A stretch of DNA of 64,000 nt from Rodentibacter heidelbergensis. GTDB taxonomy: Bacteria > Pseudomonadota > Gammaproteobacteria > Enterobacterales > Pasteurellaceae. The position numbers were made by a program, and so were the translations under genes. The notes beneath the pieces were generated by a model, which was not told the origin of the DNA, searched no databases, and saw nothing but the letters and a program-made list of their open reading frames with translations. The first letter of the stretch is position 1; each line of letters begins with the position of its first letter. Location: contig NZ_MLHH01000014.1 in the NCBI RefSeq assembly GCF_002000125.1, positions 62,001 to 126,000 on the forward strand. The letters are read 5' to 3'. Positions 56,967 through 64,000 of the stretch are shown piece by piece.

Positions 56967-57054
56967 TTCTATTTTCCACCGAATGTTCCTATTTCCTTGC
57001 ATTATCCCCTTTACAGTGTCAAACTCTCCCCACTTTTTAAAACTGTAAAAAATA

Positions 57055-59391
57055 ATGATAAAAAAACGAAAATACCAAGATCCTCACTATCAACAAGAAT
57101 TAGCAAAATATGGTAATCCTATCCCAAGTCGGGAGCTTATTTTAAATGTCATTCGTGAAAATAATGCCCCAATGAATCGGGAAGAAATTTTGACCGCACT
57201 TTCTATTCGTGATGAGGAAAAAATAGAAGCGATTCGACGTCGTTTGCGAGCAATGGAAAATGACGGACAGCTTGTGTTTACGAAACGTAAACGCTATGCC
57301 TTGCCGGAAAAACTTGATCTGGTTAAGGGCTTAGTGATAGGCCATCGAGAAGGCTTTGGCTTCTTACAGGTTGAGGGGAAAAAAGAGGATTTATTTATTC
57401 CTAATCACCAGATGCAACGCGTGATGCACGGTGATTTTGTGTTAGCCCAGCCGGGCAATTTAGATCACCGTGGTCGCCATGAAGTCCGTATTGTGCGAGT
57501 GTTGGAAAGTCGTAAGAAACAGATTGTCGGGCGGTTTTTCTTAGAAAACGGTTTTGGTTATGTGGTGCCTGATGATAGCCGTATCGGGCGTGATATTCTT
57601 GTGCCAAATGAACACCGTAATGGTGCCCGTATGGGGCAAGTGGTTGTGGTGGAATTGCAACAACGCTCCGCAGCATTCAGCCAGCCAATAGGGGTTATCA
57701 CCGAAATTTTGGGTGAGAATATGGCAAAAGGGATGGAAGTCGAAATAGCGTTGCGCAATCACGATATTCCTCATCAATTCCCGGCTGCCGTGGAAAAATA
57801 TGTTAAAAAATTCACGGAAGAAGTACCGGCAGAGGCGAAAAAAGGTCGGGTGGATTTGCGTGATTTACCCCTTGTGACCATTGATGGTGAAGATGCCCGA
57901 GATTTTGATGATGCGGTGTACTGTGAAAAACAAGGCAAAGGTTGGAAACTTTGGGTGGCTATCGCCGATGTGAGCTATTATGTGCGTTTGCGATCAGCAC
58001 TGGATAACGAAGCCTATAACCGAGGAAATTCGGTTTATTTTCCAAACCGAGTGGTACCGATGTTGCCGGAGGTGTTGTCGAACGGATTGTGTTCCCTTAA
58101 CCCGCAAGTAGATCGCCTATGTATGGTCTGCGAAATGCAAATTTCGGCGAAAGGGAAGCTGACGAATTATCGTTTTTATGAAGCAGTGATGAATTCCCAT
58201 GCCCGTTTAACCTACACCAAAGTGGCAAAAATATTGGAGGGGGATAAGGAACTTCGTGAGCGTTATCATTCGCTTGTGCCACATTTGGAAGCGCTTCATC
58301 ATCTTTATCAGGCATTGGTTTCTGCCCGTCATCAACGTGGGGCGATTGATTTTGAAACCATTGAAAGCAAATTTATCTTTAATGCCATGGGGCGTATTGA
58401 ACGTATTGAGCCGGTAATTCGCAACGATGCCCATAAAATCATTGAAGAATGTATGATTTTAGCCAATATTGCGGCGGCAAATTTTATGGAAAAACATAAA
58501 GAACCGGCCCTGTATCGTATTCACGCCACACCAAGTGAAGAAAAGCTGACCTCATTTCGTGCTTTTCTCAGTGAGTTCGACTTAACCTTGGAAGGGGGAA
58601 TGAAACCGACTACGAAAGATTACGCTGCACTGTTAGAAAAAGTGAAACACCGATCGGATCACGAATTAATTCAAACAATGTTGCTCCGTTCCTTAAGCCA
58701 AGCAGTGTACAATGCAGACAATATCGGACATTTTGGTTTGGCATTGGAAGAATATGCCCATTTTACCTCACCTATTCGCCGTTATCCTGATTTAACGCTT
58801 CATCGAAGTATTAAATATTTACTTGCTAAAGAGCAGGGCGCAAAGCGTAAAACGACCGATACCGGTGGCTACCATTATTCTTTTGAGGAAATGGATCAGC
58901 TTGGTGATCATTGCTCGATGACTGAACGCCGTGCAGATGAAGCCACTCGTGAAGTGGCGGATTGGTTAAAATCCGAATATATGCAAGATCACGTTGGCAG
59001 TGAATTTAACGGGGTCATCTCTTCTGTCACCGGTTTTGGACTGTTTGTACGTTTAGATGAGCTGTTCATTGATGGTTTAGTGCATATTTCAACGCTAGAA
59101 AACGATTACTACCAATTTGATGGAACAAAACAACGTTTAATTGGTGAAAATAGCGGAATGCAATATCGTTTGGGTGATAAAGTGTGTGTTCGTGTCGAAG
59201 CTGTCCATTTGCAACAGAAAATGATTGATTTTTCTCTGGTGGGGAGCGAACGTAAACCCCGCAGAGCGGGAAAAACAGCGAAAGAGCGGGCCAAGAAAGC
59301 CTTTAAAGAATTACCGCAAAAGGCCAAGAAAAAGCGTAAAAGTGCGGTTAAAAATACAAACGTTTTTTCAAAAAAGACAAAACGAAAATAA
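57055..59391 (+). CDS. rnr: Ribonuclease R
   Basis: 3'-5' exoribonuclease (778 aa) that degrades structured RNA and takes part in trans-translation quality control with SmpB. Domains in order: N-terminal helix-turn-helix, two cold-shock domains, the RNB catalytic domain with [18 protein letters not shown] (Mg2+ aspartates), an S1 domain near 640-725 ([29 protein letters not shown], in part), and a Lys/Arg-rich tail [20 protein letters not shown]. Uptake signals near both ends (57193-57201, 59340-59348). Followed by rlmB. Confidence 0.97.
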   Translation: MIKKRKYQDPHYQQELAKYGNPIPSRELILNVIRENNAPMNREEILTALSIRDEEKIEAIRRRLRAMENDGQLVFTKRKRYALPEKLDLVKGLVIGHREGFGFLQVEGKKEDLFIPNHQMQRVMHGDFVLAQPGNLDHRGRHEVRIVRVLESRKKQIVGRFFLENGFGYVVPDDSRIGRDILVPNEHRNGARMGQVVVVELQQRSAAFSQPIGVITEILGENMAKGMEVEIALRNHDIPHQFPAAVEKYVKKFTEEVPAEAKKGRVDLRDLPLVTIDGEDARDFDDAVYCEKQGKGWKLWVAIADVSYYVRLRSALDNEAYNRGNSVYFPNRVVPMLPEVLSNGLCSLNPQVDRLCMVCEMQISAKGKLTNYRFYEAVMNSHARLTYTKVAKILEGDKELRERYHSLVPHLEALHHLYQALVSARHQRGAIDFETIESKFIFNAMGRIERIEPVIRNDAHKIIEECMILANIAAANFMEKHKEPALYRIHATPSEEKLTSFRAFLSEFDLTLEGGMKPTTKDYAALLEKVKHRSDHELIQTMLLRSLSQAVYNADNIGHFGLALEEYAHFTSPIRRYPDLTLHRSIKYLLAKEQGAKRKTTDTGGYHYSFEEMDQLGDHCSMTERRADEATREVADWLKSEYMQDHVGSEFNGVISSVTGFGLFVRLDELFIDGLVHISTLENDYYQFDGTKQRLIGENSGMQYRLGDKVCVRVEAVHLQQKMIDFSLVGSERKPRRAGKTAKERAKKAFKELPQKAKKKRKSAVKNTNVFSKKTKRK

Positions 59392-59434
59392 TAGGGTGCA
59401 GTATTCATCCTAAAATCAAAAATAGAGAAAAATT

Positions 59435-60175
59435 ATGTCAGAACAGATTTATGGTATTCATGCCGTCAATAGCATTTTGGCTCATACACCGGAGCGTTTA
59501 ATTGAAGTGTTTGTATTAAAAGGGCGTGAGGATAAACGTTTACAGCCTTTGTTGAACTCGCTTCATGCAATGGGGATTGGCGTGCAGTTTGTTAATCGCC
59601 AAACGCTGGATAAAAAAGCAAATGGTGAAGTGCATCAAGGGGTTATTGCACGCATACAAGCAGCAAAAGAGCTTAATGAACATGATCTTGATGCAATACT
59701 TGCCAAAAAACAAAATCCGCTTTTATTAGTGCTTGATGGCGTCACTGATCCCCATAATCTCGGCGCTTGTTTGCGTACTGCTGATGCGGCGGGGGTCAGT
59801 GCAGTGATTGTACCAAAAGATAAATCAGCACAACTCACCTCAGTGGCTCGCAAAGTGGCCTGTGGTGCGGCGGAAACCGTACCGCTTATTCGTGTTACCA
59901 ATCTTTCCCGTACTCTTCGTGATTTACAACAAAATCACAATATTTGGGTGGTGGGCACTGCCGGCGAAGCGACAGAAACCCTTTACCAAAGCAAATTGAC
60001 CGGTGCGTTGGCGCTTGTGATGGGGGCTGAGGGGGAAGGTATGCGTCGTTTAACCCGTGAACATTGCGATCAATTAGTGAGTATTCCTATGGCGGGATCT
60101 GTTTCTTCGTTGAATGTTTCTGTGGCGACAGGGGTATGTTTGTTTGAAATTGTTCGTCAGCGTTTAGGCGTATAA
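59435..60175 (+). CDS. rlmB: 23S rRNA (guanosine-2'-O-)-methyltransferase
   Basis: SpoU/TrmH-family enzyme (246 aa) that methylates G2251 in the P-loop of 23S rRNA. An N-terminal RNA-binding domain ([18 protein letters not shown]) is followed by the knotted SPOUT domain with [33 protein letters not shown] and [17 protein letters not shown]. The rnr-rlmB pair is conserved in gamma-proteobacteria. Only 43 bp separate the genes, so cotranscription is likely. Confidence 0.97.
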   Translation: MSEQIYGIHAVNSILAHTPERLIEVFVLKGREDKRLQPLLNSLHAMGIGVQFVNRQTLDKKANGEVHQGVIARIQAAKELNEHDLDAILAKKQNPLLLVLDGVTDPHNLGACLRTADAAGVSAVIVPKDKSAQLTSVARKVACGAAETVPLIRVTNLSRTLRDLQQNHNIWVVGTAGEATETLYQSKLTGALALVMGAEGEGMRRLTREHCDQLVSIPMAGSVSSLNVSVATGVCLFEIVRQRLGV

Positions 60176-60288
60176 AAGAAAAGTTGATTGAGGAAATGCG
60201 GTTGAGCGTGAAAGGCGTTTAACTGCTTTCACATATAAACTAAGAACAAATTGGAAATATGTAAACACTGGGATAATGAGAGGAAATT

Positions 60289-60364
60289 TGGTGGGCGATA
60301 CCGGTCTCGAACCAGTGACCCCCTCCTTGTAAGGGAGGTGCTCTCCCAACTGAGCTAATCGCCC
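60289..60364 (-). tRNA. tRNA-Val (UAC), third in transcript
   Basis: 76 nt including an encoded CCA. The acceptor stem is GGGCGAT/ATCGCCC, the anticodon stem CCTCC/GGAGG with loop CTTACAA and anticodon TAC, and the T arm ACTGG/CCGGT with TTCGAGA. Identical in sequence to the other two copies as far as read. Confidence 0.97.
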
Positions 60365-60409
60365 GATGAAAAAACCAAATAGGTTATCGGATAATTCTAA
60401 ATGACTAAG

Positions 60410-60485
60410 TGGTGGGCGATACCGGTCTCGAACCAGTGACCCCCTCCTTGTAAGGGAGGTGCTCTCCCAACTGAGCTAATCGCCC
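60410..60485 (-). tRNA. tRNA-Val (UAC), second in transcript
   Basis: Same 76-nt sequence as its neighbours, anticodon TAC, CCA encoded. Its flanks are inverted repeats of each other (60393-60410 and 60486-60505), so the precursor can extend the acceptor stem. Confidence 0.97.
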
Positions 60486-60534
60486 ACTTAGAATCGCTTA
60501 GAATTTTGGGTGACAACAGAGTACTTAAAATAAG

Positions 60535-60610
60535 TGGTGGGCGATACCGGTCTCGAACCAGTGACCCCCTCCTTGTAAGGGAGGTGCTCTCCCAACTGAG
60601 CTAATCGCCC
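60535..60610 (-). tRNA. tRNA-Val (UAC), first in transcript
   Basis: Promoter-proximal copy of the tandem array, identical to the others, anticodon TAC, CCA encoded. The three genes are spaced by 49 and 45 bp. Confidence 0.97.
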
Positions 60611-60626
60611 TCTGTTGTGGGTGGGA

Positions 60627-60654
60627 ATTATAGAGATTTTGGGATTTTCGTCAA
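60627..60654 (-). promoter_or_regulatory. Strong promoter of the tRNA-Val operon
   Basis: On the minus strand TTGACG (60654-60649) and a perfect TATAAT (60632-60627) are 16 bp apart, followed by a C-rich discriminator (TCCCACCC). This is the form of growth-rate-controlled stable RNA promoters. Confidence 0.85.
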
Positions 60655-60748
60655 ACTTTTTTTTCAAAAGTATGCCTAATTGGTGTTTTTTTAATCTTGC
60701 TAAGAGGGTTTAATCAAATTGAGATTATCCTGCCTTGAGGAAAAGTTT

Positions 60749-60773
60749 GCTCAATGAGCGCCTAGGATTGAGC
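60749..60773 (-). terminator. Hairpin overlapping the stop codon of the lpt6-like gene
   Basis: GCTCAAT (60749-60755) pairs with ATTGAGC (60767-60773); the loop region includes the stop codon at 60762-60764 and a short T-rich stretch follows on the minus strand. Confidence 0.45.
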
Positions 60774-62756
60774 GTTTTCTCCACATTGAACAAGATAATT
60801 AATCTGCCAACGTAATAATTGCTGATAATCTTTTATTTTTTGCTTTTCTTCAGGTGTGGTTGCTAATACATTTTTGATATCAATACAGTAGTCATTTTGC
60901 CATAGATACTTGATAGGGTTTTCTCTTGTTAAATCAATCACGCCCGAGCGGTCAGCCCACGCCCAAGGTGTGACGGCAAAGGCGTACTCTTCTTCATCTT
61001 GTAACGAAAACATATTTCTCCCGCCAACCGTCCAATATTCTGCTTCAGATAAGCTGACTGAAAAAAGTGTGGGCATAATATCTTTATGAGAGCCGATTCT
61101 ATTTTCATCAAAATAAATGGGGAAATGTTTTTTTAAGGTTTCAGGTAAATAGATTAAAAAAGGAACTGAATTGGATAAAAAGAGTTCTTTTGGCATCTCT
61201 TCTCTTAATGAGCGGACATGATGATCGCCTGTGGCTGCAAGAATAATGCGATCTTGTAAAGGGCCTTGAGTGAGCCTATCAAAAAATTCGCCTAATGCAT
61301 TACAGGCATATTGATAGGTCGCTAAGGTGTTATAACGCTCTTTATCATTATTCCCGTATTTTCCTCTTAATAGAGAAGGGGATAAATTTTTAGGATGATA
61401 AGTTTGAGGTATTTGGTAAGGCGGATGATTGGTCATGGATAAAATGCTGATAAAAACTGGGGAATCACTTTCAATGAGTTGTTTTTCTGCGAATTTAAAG
61501 GCATATTCATCCGCTACACCCCAATAGGATTGGCTGATCTTTGCCTCGGGAAAGGCATCAATAAGACTGTTTTGATCATAAACTTCATCTACCCCTTGTT
61601 TGAGAAAATAATTACCTAAATTACGCCACATCATATTACCGGATGTAATAAAAATAGTTCGATAACCCTGTTTTTTATAAGTGAGATATGTGCTGAAAGG
61701 TAAAGCTGTTTTTTGGGCGATAGATTGTGAGATATTTTCTATAGGGCTATTAAAAAAGAGGTTGGATACGGTTGATGCGGTTCCCACATATTCTGCAAGA
61801 AAGCGTTTAAATAAAAATTCTTGGTGAAAATAAGGGCGTAATTTACCTAATAGGTCATTGCGATGAGGATCATCATATGCCAGCAAGTTAAATCCAAAAC
61901 TCTCCATTAATGAAAAAACAACATGGGGTTTATTTTGGGCTAAATAATCATTTTTATCGGTCTTTTTTATTAAGCTTTCTGCATTGAAAACCGATTTTAT
62001 AAGCTTGTTTCCTTCTTCTTTCTCCACATGAATAAAACGAATTTGCTGTTTTTTATCGGTAAACGCCCATTGCATGGCAATAATACCATTCGGTACCATT
62101 TTATTGATTAGTGTATGATTGCTCACTCGAGCATGATTTCGACCCAAGGGTTCTGAACGCAAAGTACCACGGGCTAATAAGAAGAGCATTGATATGATCA
62201 GGGGTAAAACGATATAAGTGAGATAAGGTTTCCAACCCAAATGATAACCATAATTTAATATTGAGAAATTAATTCCCCAAAAGAGTAATGAAATAAGAGT
62301 GGTAATAATGATGAAATAAACAACAGGATAATCATCATAAATGTTCTTAATAATGGCTTTTGTATCGTCCTCAATAAGTCCAAAAATAAAAATATCATAA
62401 TGATTATTATAGGTTTGATAATAATAAATATTCCCTATTAAGATAGCCAATGCTAAGAAAGAAATAATTGTAATATAGGTTAATAAGCTATATATCATTA
62501 AAGAATGATGGATAAAAAGGGTTGAGATGCCGAAGAGTAGAAAAGGGGAAAGAATAATAGCAATAATTTTTAAGTCAAAACGTAGTCCGAAAAGATAAAG
62601 GCGTTTAAATGAAGATGTGTATTGGCGATTTTCTCTCAGTTCTTTTGGAATAAATTTGTGAACCATCAGGTATCGAATAGCAAAAAACAAAGAAGTAAAA
62701 AGAAAAAAATTAACAATAAGACTAATAAAAATGGATTGAATATTATGATGAACCAT
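60762..62756 (-). CDS. lpt6: LTA-synthase-like phosphoethanolamine transferase, probable Lpt6
   Basis: A 664-residue protein with five or more membrane helices (to about residue 200) and a periplasmic sulfatase domain: VVFSLMESFGFNLL (nucleophile region), ITSGNMMWRN, SMTNHPPYQIP, and AATGDHHVRS (metal ligands). It belongs to the LTA synthase family rather than the EptA type. In H. influenzae the neighbour of gltX (HI_0274) is lpt6 (HI_0275), which adds phosphoethanolamine to inner-core heptose; this recollection and the same divergent arrangement support the name. The gene is AT-rich, and its promoter hexamers are at 62868-62894. Confidence 0.72.
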   Translation of the reverse strand: MVHHNIQSIFISLIVNFFLFTSLFFAIRYLMVHKFIPKELRENRQYTSSFKRLYLFGLRFDLKIIAIILSPFLLFGISTLFIHHSLMIYSLLTYITIISFLALAILIGNIYYYQTYNNHYDIFIFGLIEDDTKAIIKNIYDDYPVVYFIIITTLISLLFWGINFSILNYGYHLGWKPYLTYIVLPLIISMLFLLARGTLRSEPLGRNHARVSNHTLINKMVPNGIIAMQWAFTDKKQQIRFIHVEKEEGNKLIKSVFNAESLIKKTDKNDYLAQNKPHVVFSLMESFGFNLLAYDDPHRNDLLGKLRPYFHQEFLFKRFLAEYVGTASTVSNLFFNSPIENISQSIAQKTALPFSTYLTYKKQGYRTIFITSGNMMWRNLGNYFLKQGVDEVYDQNSLIDAFPEAKISQSYWGVADEYAFKFAEKQLIESDSPVFISILSMTNHPPYQIPQTYHPKNLSPSLLRGKYGNNDKERYNTLATYQYACNALGEFFDRLTQGPLQDRIILAATGDHHVRSLREEMPKELFLSNSVPFLIYLPETLKKHFPIYFDENRIGSHKDIMPTLFSVSLSEAEYWTVGGRNMFSLQDEEEYAFAVTPWAWADRSGVIDLTRENPIKYLWQNDYCIDIKNVLATTPEEKQKIKDYQQLLRWQINYLVQCGENAQS

Positions 62757-63020
62757 GGATTCGCCTAGGAATTAAATAATGATTAAATTTATTGTTTAAC
62801 ATCATGAGAGGTAATGAGAACAAGAGGCTCTCTACAAATTTAAAATCCTCTCTAAATAAAGAGGTAAATTATAGAGTGGTAAAAATTTTGTCAAACAGAT
62901 TTTGCCGTTTTGTGTTTGTTTGTTAAATTTTTCATCTTAATTTTAAGTTTTTGCTATTATTCATCTGAAAGCATAGCTAAAATAGCAAGGTTTTATCTCA
63001 AATTTGTAGGTGATAGTAAA
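62757..63020. other. 264-bp divergent region lpt6/gltX
   Basis: Holds the lpt6-type promoter and, near gltX, AT-rich sequence with TTTTGC and TATTAT-like hexamers that do not form a clear promoter. No ORF or RNA gene was recognised. Confidence 0.5.
62868..62894 (-). promoter_or_regulatory. Promoter of the lpt6-like gene
   Basis: On the minus strand perfect TTGACA (62894-62889) and TATAAT (62873-62868), with a short 15-bp spacer. The predicted leader is about 105 nt and contains a CCTCT/AGAGG hairpin near 62846-62864. Confidence 0.6.
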
Positions 63021-64000
63021 ATGAAAATTGAAACGCTTTTTCCTTTTGACCCCAATGTCAAAGTTCGTACACGATTTGCACCAAGTCCAACGGGCTATTT
63101 GCATGTAGGAGGGGCTCGTACAGCGCTCTATTCTTGGTTATTTGCCAAACACAATAACGGTGAATTTGTACTACGCATTGAAGATACGGATTTAGAACGC
63201 TCAACACCGGAAGCGACAGTGGCAATTTTAGAGGGAATGGAATGGCTTAATTTGGCTTGGGAGCATGGGCCTTATTATCAAACTAAACGTTTCGATCGTT
63301 ATAACCAAGTGATTGATGAAATGCTTGAGCAAGGTTTGGCTTATCGTTGCTATTGCACGAAGGAACGTTTGGAAGAATTACGTCATAAACAAGAGAAGAA
63401 TAAAGAAAAGCCACGTTACGATCGTCATTGCTTAAATGATCATAGTCATTCGCCAAATGAACCTCATGTAGTACGCTTTAAAAATCCAACGGAAGGCTCA
63501 GTCGTTTTTGATGATGCGGTGCGTGGGCGTATTGAAATCAGCAATAGTGAATTGGATGATTTAATTATTCGCAGAACCGATGGTTCACCGACGTATAACT
63601 TCTGTGTGGTGGTGGATGACTGGGATATGGGGATTACTCACGTTGTTCGTGGTGAGGATCATATTAATAATACTCCACGTCAAATTAATATTCTCAAATC
63701 TCTTGGTGCACCGGTTCCGGTGTATGCCCATGTTTCTATGATCAATGGGGATGATGGACAAAAACTCTCTAAACGTCATGGTGCAGTGAGTGTGATGCAA
63801 TATCGTGATGAAGGGTATTTGCCGGAAGCCTTGGTCAATTATCTCGTGCGTTTAGGCTGGGGACATGGCGATCAAGAGATCTTTAGCCGTGAAGAAATGA
63901 TTAAGTATTTTGAATTAGATCAGGTAAGCAAATCAGCTAGTGCCTTTAATACCGATAAACTGTTGTGGTTAAACCATCATTATATTCGTGAGTTACCGCC
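63021..64000 (+). CDS. gltX: Glutamyl-tRNA synthetase, N-terminal part
   Basis: Class I aminoacyl-tRNA synthetase, cut by the window end after 326 codons. It begins [20 protein letters not shown] and shows the HIGH-type motif [26 protein letters not shown], the zinc-region [12 protein letters not shown], and the KMSKS-type motif [13 protein letters not shown]. The canonical discriminating form is present, so it charges tRNA-Glu. Divergent from the lpt6-like gene, with about 264 bp between them. Confidence 0.97.
   Translation, partial: MKIETLFPFDPNVKVRTRFAPSPTGYLHVGGARTALYSWLFAKHNNGEFVLRIEDTDLERSTPEATVAILEGMEWLNLAWEHGPYYQTKRFDRYNQVIDEMLEQGLAYRCYCTKERLEELRHKQEKNKEKPRYDRHCLNDHSHSPNEPHVVRFKNPTEGSVVFDDAVRGRIEISNSELDDLIIRRTDGSPTYNFCVVVDDWDMGITHVVRGEDHINNTPRQINILKSLGAPVPVYAHVSMINGDDGQKLSKRHGAVSVMQYRDEGYLPEALVNYLVRLGWGHGDQEIFSREEMIKYFELDQVSKSASAFNTDKLLWLNHHYIRELP

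Noticed and set aside
60164-60349. Minus-strand ORF of 61 codons at the tRNA array
   Set aside because: Most of it is the tRNA-Val sequence read as protein.

Overview
The window is a chromosomal segment from a gamma-proteobacterium of the family Pasteurellaceae, close to Haemophilus/Aggregatibacter/Basfia. The evidence is the DNA uptake signal AAGTGCGGT or its complement, seen by eye about 35 times (under one expected by chance). Gene blocks also match what I recall of H. influenzae Rd: queH-ispB-rplU-rpmA-transporter-obgE, arcA-dsbD, purH-purD-glyA, yggL-trmB-priA-ftsN, acrR-acrA-acrB, rpsB-tsf, rnr-rlmB and lpt6-gltX. I cannot name the species. I see no phage, insertion sequence, CRISPR array or rRNA operon.

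Layout. 1-5.7 kb: queuosine reductase fragment, octaprenyl diphosphate synthase, ribosomal proteins L21/L27, an EamA exporter, the Obg GTPase, SmpB and ArcA. 5.8-8.1 kb: DsbD and a DoxX protein. 8.2-14.3 kb: purine and one-carbon genes purH, purD and glyA, with a phosphoethanolamine transferase between purD and glyA. 14.4-18.4 kb: an iron(III) ABC importer behind a Fur box. 18.5-22.9 kb: yggL, trmB, priA, ftsN. 23-28 kb: a TetR-controlled RND efflux system. 28-31 kb: an M48 lipoprotein protease, the tryptophan permease mtr behind a TrpR-like palindrome, and a methyltransferase. 31.2-33 kb: rpsB-tsf with an S2-type leader. 33.3-38.3 kb: yagU, sodium-pumping oxaloacetate decarboxylase oadGAB and an acetate/succinate channel. 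38.5-41.1 kb: SugE-type SMR exporter, a DUF72 protein, and a MerR regulator plus a short zinc-type CDF exporter. 41.3-41.9 kb: a RelBE-type toxin-antitoxin pair.

42-57 kb is a complete myo-inositol utilisation island: iolG, iolE, iolD (minus strand); iolC fused to a DUF2090 aldolase (plus); an RpiR-type regulator and iolB (minus); iolA, a second Gfo/Idh dehydrogenase, and an inositol-type ABC importer (plus). The genes cover uptake and conversion of inositol to DHAP plus acetyl-CoA. Intergenic regions of this island, and essentially all its divergent promoters, carry a shared dyad TGAAA-N6-TTTCA that I propose as the operator of the RpiR-type regulator. A 48-codon remnant of a second substrate-binding protein lies inside the ABC operon.

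57-64 kb returns to housekeeping: rnr, rlmB, three tandem tRNA-Val(UAC) genes behind a strong promoter, an LTA-synthase-like phosphoethanolamine transferase (probably lpt6), and the 5' part of gltX.

The main points for a second look are the iol operator series, the four-palindrome element between purH and purD, the MerR-type 19-bp-spacer promoter of a truncated CDF gene, the 28-bp perfect palindrome over the mtr promoter, competing hairpins before the DUF72 gene, and the substrate-binding protein remnant. Counts and positions were read by eye and have not been computed.
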